From Ficedula albicollis (taxonomy: Eukaryota; Chordata; Aves; Passeriformes; Muscicapidae): 64,000 nucleotides of DNA. Positions 22,595-39,100 of the stretch are shown in pieces. Both the position numbers and the translations under genes were made by a program. Each line of letters opens with the position of its first letter. The stretch's first letter is position 1. The stretch spans positions 36,409,194-36,473,193 of the forward strand of contig NC_021673.1 in assembly GCF_000247815.1 (NCBI RefSeq). The letters are read 5' to 3'. A model generated the notes under the pieces. The model was not told the DNA's origin and made no database searches. It saw only the letters and a list, made by a program, of their open reading frames with translations.

Positions 22595-25060
22595 TGAGCT
22601 TGTTGCTCAGTTGTATAGCAAGGCAGGGTTAAGAGTTTAATTGAAACTTGAAGATACAAACATTGAATGTTGCTGGGAATATGGACAGCTCTGCTCTGCT
22701 CTTTTCAGTTAGAGTGAACACATCCTTGGCTTTAACATTAACATTTGAAAAACCCAAGTTTCAATCATCCAGTATATTTCCTGGATGGTCTGGGGTTTCA
22801 GCGTAAATGAGAGCTCTGATAGCAATATTCACTAGTGTGTGTTATGCTTCTGGTGGGTCTTGGTAGAATTGTAATTGCATTTAACACCAGCTTTGGAAGC
22901 CAAAGGGTTCCATGGTGTTGGGAAGGCTGATGTCTGCAGTGGACCACACCTCTCTCGTCCTGCCAGTAGAGATGGATCCCCTCAACACAATTAGATAAGG
23001 GTGTGGTTTAGTAATCCAAGTTTTTCAGAGCTCAGTTTCAACATGAGCACAGTAGGGTCTGTACAGAGTAGAAAAAGGACAGTGGAACTGCTAGAAACAC
23101 TATATTTTTTTTCATTCATTGCAGTAACAGTCGTTCATTGCAGTAACAGTTAGGGGCTGTAAATAAAATTAGTTTGAGGACTGACATTAACATTCATTGC
23201 AGTAACAGTTAGGGGTGGTAAATAAAATTAGTTTGAGGACTGACATTAAAATCAGTCTTTGAGAATCTAAGTCGTGAAAATACCAGGATATTTCTGAATT
23301 TTGGATGGCCTGCAGAATTATGAAGAAACTAATGTCAATATGGTCCAACTATACCCAAAAGGAGCATGTTATAATGTAAAAAAAGGCCCTACTCTTTTAT
23401 TTTGCAGTGTACTGGGGCATCTGCTAGAATCCTGCACACACACTCTAGCTGGGACTACAAAACCCCACAGTTTTTTATCCCAGCCTCCTGCAAAGACAGG
23501 ACAGAATTTTACTGCAGCAGTCTTATTAAATGAATGTGCTATCCAACTTCCATGCACTGAAATAGACAATATGTTATTTACTTTTCTGTTTAAATAAACA
23601 CTGTAAATATATGTATACTGAAAGAATGCAACAAGTACCATTGCAGCAAGAAAGGGAGAGAGTGTGCATTTTCACTGTCAGAGTTGTTTTTGTATAAACA
23701 CTAACCTTAGTGACAGTCTTGTGGAACAGCATGTTGTGACTTTCAAAAGCAGAGCAGGTTTTGCTCTCTTCCTGCACCACCACAGACTCATGCAGGCAGC
23801 ATCCTCCCACTCCCATGTCTCTTACAAAGCTTTCCAACCTGCTTCTCTCTTTTCAGTAGACTCTGCTTACAGTACGCTGTCAAAAAGGAAAAATCTCTTG
23901 TTCTAGGACTCTTTGAAATGGGTTTAACAAAAAATCCACAGTGATTTGATGTAAATTTGTCATTTTGCGAGCTAAGAGGTCAGCTGTATGGTAATCAAAA
24001 TAAAATAAATACTAAATGTTTTGTGTGAGCCTTTTTGCAGAGTGAAAGTTATACAAGACAACCAGTTTGGGGGTTTTTGTATGTGTGTGTTTTCTTTTGT
24101 GAAAAGGGCATTTAAAAATAAAAACTACCTTCATTTCTACATAAATTCCTTTTTTTCCCAGGCACTCCCCTGGGACACAAGATGGGGAGAGATGCTGGTG
24201 TTCTCTTTCTCTACAGATGCAAGTGAGCAGCAAAGCAGTAGGTCATAGTCTCAAGGAGAAACTCGACCCTGTGGTCTGCTGCTGTCCTTGGCTCAAGAGA
24301 GCCTGATGCCCTCGTGCTCTCTGTCTTGGAAAATGTTAGTTGCTCACTTGTTAGGAGGGAATGTAAAGGCCATCTTTTATCACTGGGAGTTAGTACTTTT
24401 TTCCATAGAAGAATTTTTTTGCTGTTGATTTAATTAATATGATAGGCCATTTGGAGTACTTTCAAGTGTATGCTTCCCTATCCAAAAGCCTTTACCTTTG
24501 AAGAGGGCCATCTACAGAGTAAGTTAAGTGTCTGCCCCAGGCTCCTCTCCCTCAGCAACCTACGTTCACCAGTTTCCATAGCTCTTATCTTTATGGGCTA
24601 TTCAGTAAAGCTGCAAATAGAAGAAGTTGATCTGCAAAAGAAGATGAGGCTGAAACATGATGCTTTCACACACTCTTTGGCATCATCCTTGAGTGGCTGA
24701 CTGTGTAGTTGATGGGTAGGGTGTTAGGAATCAAAAGTGTATTACATGGCATAGTTCTCCATAGAATAAATCACCACTTTTAAATATAGTGTGGCACAAG
24801 CAAATATTTTTTCTCCTTTCCTGGTGAATAAAAAAACCCACAAAGTCGTTTGTATGGCCGTTTATCCATGACCACACAGAAAGTCTAAGTCCCAATACTA
24901 AGTCAATTTAAATACAAGTATCAGACTACACCGTGTGACCCACAGCGCCACTCAGTTTTTTAAGGAAGGGCAGTTAACCACAATTCTATTTTCTTCAAGG
25001 CTATAAAACACCCACCCACGCACACCCATCACGTGCACAAACAAAAAGCAGTGATAGTTT
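22594..25060. other. intergenic DNA between the T/G block and the CpG island
   Basis: No gene recognised. It contains the 59-bp duplication at 23115-23251. The last ~40 bases include an E-box tcacgtg near 25029, just before the CpG-rich flank of the poly-G block. Confidence 0.65.
23115..23251. repeat. 59-bp tandem duplication with an extra partial copy
   Basis: Copies at 23134-23192 and 23193-23251 start ttcattgcagtaacagttag and end gaggactgacattaa. A third, partial copy (ttcattgcagtaacagt) lies immediately to the left at 23115-23133. The copies are nearly identical. Confidence 0.93.
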
Positions 25061-27400
<2,340 letters not shown>

Positions 27401-30400
27401 ATTGTCTTTTTTAAAAACCGCAAATAAACACCCCATTCCCTATGCTGTGGTGAGCAGACTCAAAGGTGCTATCCCGAGGCCGATGGTGGGGTCTCTGAAC
27501 CTTGCTGCAGCCCTTGCCAGGAGCCGACGTGCTGACTCAGGCCTGCCACCCAGCTCCTTCTGGCTCTCCAGCCGAGGAGGAGCTTTGCTGCTTTCATCTC
27601 ACCCTGTCTTATCCAAGGAGGGGGGGAACAAAGTGCTCTTATCTAATTTCAGGGCTGGTATTCTGTGGAAAAGGCTGGTGTTCTCCCTCTGCTTACTGGG
27701 TAATACTGAGCAGGTGTTTCAGAGACTGGTCCCTCCTAGCTCTGTTACAGAGGGAGGCCCATGTTCTCTAGCAGTTCTTTACCCAGGGGCTACATGATTT
27801 TTGCATAATCGGTGGTAACTGGCATAATGAGGCTCCAATGAAGAAATTGTGGGATAACATTCTTCTGGGAGATGAGACCAGGCCTGGAAAGCACAAGCAG
27901 GTTTACAGTTCTGATGTGGAAATAGGCTCGGGTACCACTGGAAGTGTTTACTGTTTACTGTGTCTGAGGCTTCTGAAGCAAGTTTAAGTGTCCCAGGATT
28001 TCTTCTGATGGTGAGATAATGTGCTTTCACTAGAGCAAAAAATTTGCTCCCTCTAAGAGCTCTTGGGTTTTTGGACAAATAAATATAAGCCAGATTTGTA
28101 CTGGTGTTGTGCCTTACAGAGCAAAATCAGCTAGAAATACTGGGCAATTACACATTTCTTGATAATAGGTGATGTACAACAACCGACTTATTTATTTTAA
28201 ATGCATTCACAATATACTTTATATTGCTAAAATGGTTTTAGATTTTTTCTGAATACAAGATACTACATAGTGACAGGCACTGAGAATGATTTCCTCACAG
28301 TCAAGTATTATGCTTGTTATGATTTTATTTGGTTGTAACTAATCATTTGAGGTCAATTAAAAAATGAAAAGTGACTGGAAGGAAATAAGAACTGAGTTCC
28401 AGTTGAAAATATGGGTTAAACCAGCCACTGACAACCACTGAAATGTTGCACTAGATGCTGGGCAAGTGTCCCATGGTTCAATGTGCACAATAACATGTAA
28501 TGAACCTTGAAAGCTCCTGTGCAATAAACTCAGACAAGGTAGCTGCCGAGGTGCTCACTGGTCATTCACTCCTTCAGACCCTGGAACCCAAGGACAAAGG
28601 GTCTGTAGCATCAAATCTATTTCCATGAAAGCTTTTTTTTTTTTTTTCCCCCCACCCACTGTGTAGACACATGCTTTTTTAATTTAATTTAGCAAAACTA
28701 CAAAGTACTGGATTTGGACTGCCTTTTTATGTTTCTAACTCCATGCTGACCAAGCAAAGATCTGGGGTGGGTGAGGGGAGCTCTTCAGGCTTTCTCCTCA
28801 GAGGTGATTTTCTTATGGGAGGTCTCTTCAGTCAAGGGACATCTGGAATCCTTCTCTTGAGAAGAAGCCATCAGAGCAAACTAGTCTTGGAAAAAGGGGG
28901 GGGTGAGAGAGAAAGGGGAAGGTTTAGAAGCTGGAAACAGAGAGGTGGATGGAGAAGAACCATATTCCAGCTACAGTTAAGCCAGGATAGGAGTGGGGGG
29001 GAAGGAGGCAGAAAGAGGTGGCTTTGCTGCCAGGGTTGTCATGCTACCTTTGGAGGGCAAACTGCTCATGTTTATTACAGGCAGAAATCATCTGCCTCTG
29101 TTTATGTATGCTAAGGTCCAAAGAAATGTTTTTGTATGTGTGTGTGCCCAAAATGGAAGAACAAGTAAGCAGAAATCGCACTGATGCACTTCTTAACTCC
29201 TGCATCTGGTTTGGTGTGAGTTCTGCAAGGGTCAGATCCTCAGAACTAGCCAGAGGCTGGAGAATGAGTGCAGACTAGTGTTTCATATATCTTATGCAGA
29301 TGCTTTTCTGCATTTTTAATCATTAAACTGTTGTGAAAATACAGCTTCCTCCTCTCTTCTGTACCTCAAAGCTGCCTTGTTCTACAGTGAACCTCTGTTT
29401 GCTCTTTGGCAATGCCTCAGGTTTGTTTATTGCAAGTCTTTACCTAGGCACAAGAAACATCCAGTTTGAGTTTTATTTGAGAAGTCTGGTGTGCTGTTCA
29501 GATGGCTGCTGCTAAGATTCAGTATCTGGCTAATATGTGACAAAATATTAGCCATGTCTTAATCCTTGCCTATGACGGTTTCATCTTGGAAATTTGGTTG
29601 GAATATGAAGTCAATAAATGCACATAAAATACTCAGCACTCCTCCATCTTTATCCTGACCTTGAGCTGTGGGAAGGAGACGTAATTCTATCTTCCTGCTC
29701 AGCCAAATCCTTGCTTCAATGAATATGATAGCAGCCACTGAAAAACTAGATCCATGAGAAAACGGGCTGGCTGCCTCGTCTCACTTTCCCTGCCCTCTGT
29801 GTTCAGCAATACTTGCACTTAATGCTCACCCAGGTACCAGGGCCACGAGGAGGGCTTATGGCCACTTGGCCATAACCTGCAGCACAGAAATAGCCCTCTT
29901 GTTTCTCAGCCAGAGCACCAAATAAAGCTTAAGTAGTCTGTACACATGTAAATTAATTAAGTTGATACAGAAAAAAAAAAATAAACCCTGGCATTTTATG
30001 GAGCGCCTGAATTACTGATTTTAACCCTTGAAGAGGAAATTCTTATGTAATGGATAATACTTGCTCTGTTATAACAAGTGCATTTCTGAGCATTGGATTA
30101 TTAAAAGGCAGTTTGCACTCTTAGTATGGGTATTTTTCTCATCTTTATAAATATCATGGATCAGAAAGTAAGTTGAGGAAATAGGATGACTGAGAAAGTA
30201 CTTGCTGTATATTTTTAGAAGTAAACAGTGACATATTGACAAAATAAATGGAAATAAGCACGTGAGGTAAACCTCAGCTATGTCAGTTATAGTGCAATTT
30301 TCTTAATATTATCCCAGATACTAAGGATTGCTAGTTTGGGGCAAAAAAATAAATATTTAGCAAATAGAATGAACTTTTCAAATAAACTTGCAAAGTATAT

Positions 30401-30680
30401 GCTTGCTTATTCCTACCCCTGCCAAAACTAAAAATAAATCTCTGAGTGGTTGCCTGGTGAATCATTCACTGCTATTGTAGGTTGTTCAGTCTGGACCTCA
30501 ACAAAGATTATAGGGAGCACCTGCAGAAAATAGTCCTAAATTGGAAACGCTGGAATAAATGTCTTGAAAGCCTTAAGACTTCTAACCTCAGATGTTACGT
30601 CAGGGTATGACTAAAACTGAACTGGAAGAATGGAAAGGGAACCTTATTGTTTGGAGGAATAGAGGAGTCTTTGCTGTTTG
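27401..30680. other. intergenic DNA right of the CpG island
   Basis: No gene recognised. The G+C content falls off gradually to ~27800. A T-run with C-run lies at ~28630-28655, and G-rich and purine-rich patches at ~28890-29020. Open frames of 123-131 codons (27402-27797 and 28743-29114) lack domains. Confidence 0.65.
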
Positions 30681-30867
30681 CAGGGTTGTTGTTTTTTTCT
30701 TTTTTGTGAGGGGAAGGGGTTGTAGGGTTTTTTTGTTTGGTTTGGTTTTGATTTTTTTGTTGGTATTTTTGGTTTGTTTGGTTTTGTTGTTTTTTTTTTT
30801 TGCTTTGGGTTTTTTGGGGGTTTTTATGCTGGTGATGGTGTATTTTTTGCTTTGTTGGTTTTTTTAG
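30681..30867. repeat. G/T-rich low-complexity tract
   Basis: Nearly two hundred bases made almost only of T and G (tttggtttggttttg, ttttttgggggttttt). It produces mirror ORFs (Phe/Val/Leu-rich on +, Lys/Gln/Asn-rich on -) that are not genes. Confidence 0.9.
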
Positions 30868-33800
30868 TTCTCCCTTCACTGTAATAGCACCAGCAAATAT
30901 ATAATTTTATATTTAAAATATCAAGTCCCTTGTCCCTGAGCAAGATAACCTCATATGAAGGCTAAAATCTGAAGGACAGAACTCCTGGCCTTGGCCTGTC
31001 CAGCACAGCTGGATGCTAGACCTTAAAGTCCATGTTTAATTTGGCTCATTTAAACAGCTGATATCAGAAGACAAGCTGTTTCAAATGCAGGCACAAACTG
31101 GAAGCTCATTTTGCTGCCTCTTGGGATTCTGTCTGGTAGGACAAAACAAAGAAACCCAAACCTGGATTTTCTAAGATGTCTTTTAAAAGCTGGGGCAAGG
31201 GAGGGTTGGTTATAGAATGATATTTGAGACCATATAATTACACTATTTTGAAAAGCAAACCTTTCCCCTTCATCTCTAATTTATTGTAAATAAGATCAGA
31301 AACCTGCTGGTTCTGATTTTTCATTTCAGGATACAACAAAAGAGAGAAAGTTGCTCAATTTTATAGATGCCAGAAGTAGCAGTTTATCAGTTTTATCCTT
31401 GATGACACATCTGAAATTGACAAGTAGCTGTAAGAAACAGTATTTGAATGTAGTCTTCAACTAAAGCATATTGATTAACAGCTGCAATTTATGAATTTGA
31501 TTTACTGCCCATTTTATCGAGATAAAGCAATATAACATCAAATAATACATGCTTTGGGAATAGCACGTGGCTTTCCATGATAGCTGTAAGGCATGATTTT
31601 AACAAAAAATCTACCCTGGTGAGTAATCCTCATAAGTTCTAAACATCATGTTTCTTGTGAGTAAAATGAGACAGAATGGTTCTTTTCGGGGTATTAGTTA
31701 CCCAGATGTTTTGTGATGTGGGAAATAAGCTCGACTCTCAGACACAAGCCTGTGCATGCTATGAGTCTCCTGCTGCCTGTTTGCAATGTCTCGGGTCTTT
31801 CCCCCTCATCCAAAGCTGTTGTTCATCCTGGTAGTTCCTTTTACATAAGGAGGTAAAGAGAATTACTCTCCCCATTACTGAAAATGAGAACCATACCTTT
31901 GCATGCCTGTTGAAGTGAAGAATTAGAGGTGGTGTGCACTTGAACTTTAGTGACTCACCTTTTTCCCACTGCTGACTTAAGTTCATTTTGCTTTCCGGGT
32001 CTCTGTTTTATCCTTAGTCTGTAAATGTTTGAGCAGATAAACCATCCACTGATCTCTCAAGAGCTCTCGGTGACTGGAGAGTGGGCAGCACTTCAGTGGC
32101 CAAGGGAAAAGTTAAAATAGATCTGTTTCTGGGCTCTTTCCCACTGAATTTTATGAACAGGAGCAGAACTGAGCCTTAGTCTTGATTCTGGAACTATGAC
32201 TACCTGGGAAACAGAAGGAGACTCGTACTCTGTGCATTCTTGGTTGTGTTTATCTTGGCATGTGCTTTCAGTGACAAGTTTCCAAAAAAAAAAAAGAATT
32301 GGTTCACATCATTGGGTTAAACATCACTGTATAGTCTGTGCATTCTTGCTTGTGTTTATCTTGGCATTTGCTTTCAGTGACAAGTTTCCAAAAAAAAAAA
32401 AGAATTGGTTCACATCATTGGGTTAAACATCACTGTATAACGTCTTTGGGTTCAGGACTAGGAGCATGGTGTAAACTTCAAAGAGAAATCCTGCCAACAG
32501 TACTTCTAGAAATGCTGTAGCTCAGACCTTTTCAAAAAGGGGAGGAAGAGGAGAAAAAGTATATTCTCTGACTTCTCTCTTCTTGTGTTCTTTTCTTGTT
32601 ATACCAGTGCTACAATCATCTCCTTGCTAGACCCTAAAACAGCTAGAGAAGTAGAAATTATGAAATAGGCAGATGTACAGAATATACAAGGACAGCATTT
32701 TACACTGGCATGCATTTAAGGAAGAGACAAGCCCACGGCTAGATACTGCACTGAGCATTTAGAGAGGTAGTTTAATTCTTCCTGCAAGGCTGGCAAGTTA
32801 TGGTTTGTTCCTGGCTCAATTCTCCACTGGCTAACAATAGATAGGAAAATGCCTCTAGGTAATATATTAGCTATCAGAGGTGTTAATTAACATCTGCTGA
32901 ATTGCCTCTGAAATGGCAAAGAGTGAAAAAGTGAAGAATCACATCAGAACAGTAGACATTGCTGAGCATGACTGAAATCACATAAGCTTTAGAAAGCTAA
33001 GGCCCCACTTTAAATGATAAGTTGAAACACTTAAAATATTACCTGTTTTTGTTGATGACAGCTATTTTTTCTTAATCCATATATTTTTATTTTTATGCTG
33101 TATTAGTTTACCATACAGATACCTTTTTAATGAGTGTTCTTACACACTGTGTATTACCTCTCTAGTTTTATTGATTGCTTTTTTACTTTTTTTCTGCTGA
33201 AGCAAGAATTTGGCTGAGCTTGTCACCTGCAAAAGGTTTCCACAAAGTTAGAAGATAAATCTATGACTTATGCATAAACCTGAACTCAAATTCGTAATCT
33301 TGCAGTTGTGGAGTGCTCTGGAGATGTGAGCTCACCTGAAGACTTATCCTTTCATCTTCCTGAAAAAAGGCATGTATCATCCCTACTTTAAAGAAAGGAA
33401 ATGCAGGAAATAGGGCTAAAGTAAAGCTTCTAAGTATGTGAACAAAATTATGCATCTAGTCTGAGATCAGAAATCAGACTATGCCAAAAGTATCAAAGAA
33501 AATCAAGGTGTAAAAGGTGGAGGCAAGAGTGTCAAATGGGCTTTCTAAAGTTTTAGATGTCTGAGAGGAACCTTTGGGTATGTGGGAATTTTAACATGAC
33601 TTAAACTTTACACATCACTGCACAGTGACTTCCAGGACATGGCTGAGATTTCAACTAGAACTAGACATGGGCAGAAGTGGTATTGCATCTGTGGCACTGG
33701 CATCTCACTTGCACACATAGAAAAAACAATTTAGTTACACCCTGAGATGTGTATGTACACTAGTGTGATTTTGTGGGAATGTGTCTCCCCTCGTGCAGCT

Positions 33801-36059
33801 GCAGATTTCCAGTGTGGTCAAAGGGTCACGTTGACAAAAGCATTGAGGTGTCTGGTTCCATTTCCTTCAATGGTGTCTCAGTATCCTTGTGGCTCTAATC
33901 TTCAGTAAAACCTCATAAAAAAGGGAGTGTAGTTAAGCAAACCAGTCAAAATTGTACTAAGATGAGAAGGTAAAAAAAAGAAAATTTCTGGATTATTTAC
34001 TTATGCAAATGGAGTTAACAATGCAAAAGAGCTGCCTAATAAGACATGTATTTTTATTCTGCATTTTCAGCTGTTTGTGCTGAAGCAGTGTAGCTGCTTT
34101 CTCCCCTCCTCCCCAGTATATTCTTGCTCTTCAGCTGCTATTTGATCTATTCCAGTCAACTTGAAATTATTCCTTACAGAACCTCAGCCCCGTGTAGCAT
34201 TTCGGCAGGGCCATTGTTCTTTTGTCCACTGCCTGTAGATCAGCTTTTGCTGCTAAACAGCTTCTTTATAAAGCCCAATGAAACCTTCTCTCGTGCTTTT
34301 GTTTGCATTGAGAACTAGACCAAAGGTTGAAGAGGATTATAAGTCCTGAGGTGTGCGGAGCCCCCCCATCCCTCCCTGTGTTTTGGTGTTAGTTACTGGT
34401 TTGGCCTTTACCTGTTTTGCTTTGCCAGGCAGGATGGGACACACCCTCACACAGCACAATGCAAACCCATTTAATTAAGAGCTATTCAAGTTCTTTTTTT
34501 TTTTTTAATATTTGCTTCAACAAATGCCCATGTCAAGCAGCAGTCATACGACACCTTTTGAAACCCTTTAAACCAGAGTAGAAAGCAGCAGCACAAATTT
34601 AACTTGGTTTTGGGTCTGAACCATCACTGTAAAAGTTCTCAGGGATTGTTCCCAAGGCTGGGGAAAAGTCAGTTTCAAAGGCTTTGCTGCTCCTTTATGG
34701 CTTTGTGTGTTCTGTAAGTTTCTACAAGTGATACCAAAAAGTGCCTGCTATTAGGGGAGGCAAAAATGGCAGCACGAATTTGGCTTGAGATTGGCAACTT
34801 CTGCCTGCAAATGCCCAGTGAGCACTAGCACGTGGGATATTTTCAGGATATACACCTAGCCTTTGATATCTGTGTAAGGTGCCAGCTGCCAGAGTGTGTG
34901 AAGGATTTGCTTTTGGACACGTACCTGTGCAAATCAGCATGCAGGAAACATTTTGAAAATGTCCTTCCTGTCTTGCTTGGGATCTGGGGCATCCCTGCAC
35001 ACCCCCTTGTGACTCCTCAGTGGCACTGGGCCTGAGGAGGCTGAGTCTACCCCATGTCTCCTAGAGCACCTTGGCAGTCCCTCAAGAGGAAAGAGAACTT
35101 GCTCAACCGACAAAATTGGGAGTACCTGAAGCTAATACCTGAAGTGTTAATGCCACAGGGATCCCGGAGAAATAACTCTTCATCTTCTTTGCCAAATCGA
35201 AGCTACTTGTGGGAGCTGTTTTTCTGCTGCCTATTGCTGTGACAGCTTTACCTCCCTCTTTCATCTGCCATTAAGTAGCATGGCAATATCATTTGGAAAT
35301 GTTTGACAGATTTGAGAAGGGGTGTGGTTCTCTGAAGGCTCAACTAAGGAGAGAACTTGGAGAAAAGTCATTTTTACGTGATAAAACAGAGCTAATTTAT
35401 GGGGAGGGATTCCCTTGACTAAGGCCTGTATGTCTTGATGAACATAACCATTAAATTCTTGTGAATATGAGTGGCAGGATCTTATCTGAAGGTGCAGCTG
35501 ACTATGGGGGATGGATCTATGTGCCCTTACACTCTGGTAGGAAGTGATGCTCTGAAGGACTTTGAACCTGAGGCTCTTCATCCTTTCCAGTGGATGAAAT
35601 CTCAACATGTAGAGAATGTGAAGACACATCACGAATTGGTTTTTAAGACAGGCAGGTTGGCAGTCCTCTTTTTATGTTGATGGCAATGTATCACCCATGT
35701 GTCATTGTAATCAGTCTTCCTTACGGCTGCTCTGTTAGCCTGTGCTGTTAATCTTTACCCTGAACCTGCCCAGAGGCTATTAAAAATATGCCTGAAGATG
35801 AAGATGCCTTGTGGTATCAGGTCGTTAGAGAAACCTGCCCATCCAATAGACTGAGAAGATTTATGGCCCCAGGTATCTCTTGTGACAGAGGTAGGTCTGA
35901 GTCCCCTCAAACATGAGGGAAACATAATTGAAGAAGCCACTTTCCTTGTAAGTGCTTTAAATGTCAGGTTAGGTATATATTGGGGCTCAAAATATATTAA
36001 GCAAATTCTAGTACAAAGACTGGGTTATAACCCCCGCAATGGGAATTTCTCAAACAGTG
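30868..36059. other. intergenic DNA, no gene recognised
   Basis: AT-rich unique-looking sequence apart from the 106-bp duplication at 32229-32440 and a T-run near 34494-34506. All open frames are under about 100 codons, apart from a featureless 123-codon minus-strand frame at 35261-35632. Confidence 0.65.
32229..32440. repeat. 106-bp tandem duplication including an A12 tract
   Basis: Copies at 32229-32334 and 32335-32440 start tctgtgcattcttg and end ttaaacatcactgtata. They differ at about three positions. Both keep the same ttcc-A12-gaattgg segment, and an A-run normally drifts in length quickly, so the event looks recent. Confidence 0.96.
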
Positions 36060-36195
36060 TTGATGTCTTGTCAGAAGTGGGAGAGCATAGCAGAAGAATT
36101 CATCCTGTTCAGGACGTGACGGGAATATTTGCTATCAATTATTGTCAGAGGTGCTGGATTAGATGGGTGTTTGGTCTGATCTGGTAAAAACCTGT
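36060..36195 (+). mobile_element. old CR1-type LINE 3'-end relic
   Basis: The strings gtcagaggtgctggattaga and tgggtgtttggtctgatctg match the old amniote CR1 tail pattern (gctggactagatggacc...tggtctgatccagta). The alignment to the left is weak. Recognised by eye from a known family pattern. Confidence 0.55.
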
Positions 36196-39100
36196 ATCTG
36201 GTTAAAGAAAAAATGCAAATAAGCTCTATGTCTTTGTGGAAGAAATGGTGCTGGCACGTGAGCTCGAGGCAATCCTAGGCTCTGGAGGTGGCCTTGGTAA
36301 AAGCATGATCCAGCAGAAAGGCAGGACACAAAGTACTCATGGCTGTTCTTAGAACTTTCACCTGAACCCAGCACCTAAGCTTTCAGTTTGGAGTGGAGTC
36401 CAAAAATGAAACTCTTTAGGAAACATGGCTTTGCTATCATATCAGAAGTAATTTGCAGCAGAGCAATGACTCCTTCTGAAGGACTACAGTGTAGGTGCAT
36501 TTGTCAGTGCTGGTTTCTTTCTGGTTCAAACCTACCTTTTGCTGCTGCTACAATGAGCTATAACATTGCCATATTTTATCTAATTGTGGTTGTACTTTTT
36601 CACATCATGTACTTGTTCACATGCAGATAGTGTTTCCTAAATGCTTTTGAATTGCTCTGCATGGGAGCTGCATGAACAGAAGGGATGGCTTTCTGATCCT
36701 AGGGGTGAACAAGTACCTGGCAGGAGCTCCTGTGCCTGCACTAGAACATGAAGTATCTGTAAAGTGCTTTGTCATGTTCAACATTTTTAAAAAACCAAAA
36801 CAAACTAACAATAAACACAAAAGACAGCTCCAGGCATATGCAGGGTGAAATGGCACGCAGGTGTTTATGGCAATTAAATTGTCCAATGGTCAAACAATAA
36901 AATAGTCAGAATTACACAGTAATAGACAATGTCCTGCCTGCTACAGGGAGGGGCTGATATGGGAGGCTTTTCACCCACATCCTTTGGGAGGTTTCATCCC
37001 CTTCCCAATGGAGACACCCAGATCTGTCATCTCCAGCATTCCCTTTGCAGTGGAAGGTAGCTTTTACACTCATCTATTCTTTCTGATGACTCCAGATTTT
37101 AAACTTATATACCAACTGAAATATTTTTTTAAATCAGTTATGTTGTAACCTTGAGATGATCTAGAGTGCACCCTGGTAAAAGTTTAATCTGCAAGAAGAG
37201 TGAGAATTTTACCTGTACAATTCCAGCCATGTGAAACTGACTCTTTCATGTGTACATAAAATTGCTTAACTCAATTAAACTTAAATTGATCATTTCCTGA
37301 GTTGGCACATAGTAATTTCTTGTAGTTTATTATCATAGTTTATGTTTTTAGGTCTTAGTTGTTAGAGCATGGTGACAATAATGCCGAATTTGTGAATTTA
37401 ACCCCCTATGAGCAATGCACTTCGGACCTGGAGGTTTTTTTTTAAGGAAATCCAAGTTCCTCTGCAGCAAGGGTTATTGTAAATTGCATCACCAAGTTGA
37501 GGCAAGGAAATCAACTGATCAACTAATCAACTTATTAGTAACTAATTAGTAACAATTTTAGTAACTACTGAGATTTTAACCTGTAGGAATTGTGAATCCC
37601 AGATTCAATCTGCCACTCATAATTTTTTTTTTTCTCACCCCCCTATGAGTTTGAAAACATGCAGTTTACAAGCTTCATTTGTTGGGCACTGACAATAACT
37701 GCTGCTATTGATTCTGGTTCTCTGTCAGGAGTGATCCTGTTGGGAGGATTTAAGCTTTCCATAACACTTAAACCTTCTGCTCTTTGATGTATCAGTCTTC
37801 ACACTCACTCTGCCCTCTGAGGTCTCGAGAGGCGTGCTGAAAATGCAGACTGGTACGTCAAGGGAAAACACAGGCAGGAGATTCCAAGAGGTTTTAATCA
37901 GGCTTTTAATTATGTTAAACATAAATATCCTAAAGCTTTCTACAATAGCAATGATGGTATAAATGTAATTTTCATTTTTGCAGGCCTTCCTCTTGACAGT
38001 GATGACCCAGCTATGGACACAACTTTCACAGATTTTCTACAGCTGTCTGCTATTCACAACTAATAACACACTGTAGGATTAGGTTAATTTGGCTTAAATT
38101 TAAAGTACTGTGTATAACTCAATCAGGAGTAAGCCAGGTCTGTAATTTTATTAGATTCCTTGGGGAAGAAGACTTAATCTGATGTTCTTAATACTTGTGA
38201 AAAAGTATGTCTGGGTGCTTAAGGCATTACAAAGGATGAATGGTTCACTCTTGCCAGAAGTGGTGGAGAGCTTTAAAAAATAGCACATAGGCCTCTCACC
38301 AGTCCAGTGTATTGACATGGTTTTGTCTTGGGCCTGGAGCAATCTCAGTGGGCACCAAAATAGTTTTTAGTCTCTCTCTGCCACCTTCCCTAGTAGCTAC
38401 ATTCACAAGGTGGGGTTGCTGTCCTCTGCTCAGCTGCTGTGGGATAGATGAAATGTCCTTGACCCTGTATTCTCTGTGTAAGGCTTTTTAATTTTCCATT
38501 TGCACGTGCTGAGTAGCTCTGCTTTTTGCTGGCTTAGGAAAGTTGATCAAGGGATGTTTCCCACCCTGCATTCATACACACTGCCAGCTCCACAGAAGGG
38601 ATGGCACAAGACCCATAACCCATTGACAATATGCTCCTGAAAATGTCCAGGAAGGCACCTGGAGGGGGGAGCCAGAAATCTGCAGGTCAAAATGTGTGTC
38701 TCCCCAGCCAGGGCATGGGAAATACAGTTCATTCTTCGTGATTTTTCCGTGAGCCAACAAATGCTGTTGGTTTGAACTGTAGATTGTACCAGAGCTGGAA
38801 GGCTGAAGGAGCAGGAAGACCAGCAGCTGAGTAGCAGGACATAGTGTGCTCCGTGTTGGCCACAGATGCAGCAGGGTAACCTGCCAGAAAGGAACCAGAC
38901 ATGACAGTATACTGTCTTCAAAAGTGACATCCATCATGAAACAGGTTTGGATGTAAACATTTATGCAAGTTGTGTGCTCTTTTATGGGAAAGCAGTCTGC
39001 TTTGGTGTGGTAAGAAGAAGAGCCCACTAACAAACTGGGAGCAGGGTTGACACTCATTCTGTCTTTTATTGTTATTTGCATTATGAGCATGACACAATGT

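Noticed and set aside
22429..22659. Lys-rich minus-strand ORF
   Set aside because: It is only the translation of the T31-G10-T51 homopolymer block.
30592..30879. Phe/Val-rich (+) and Lys/Gln/Asn-rich (-) ORFs that look like a membrane protein or a low-complexity protein
   Set aside because: Both are mirror translations of a G/T-rich low-complexity tract.
38572..39090. 172-codon minus-strand ORF, longest non-repetitive frame outside CHN2
   Set aside because: No recognisable domain, signal or splice partner. One or two frames of this length are expected by chance in 64 kb read in six frames.
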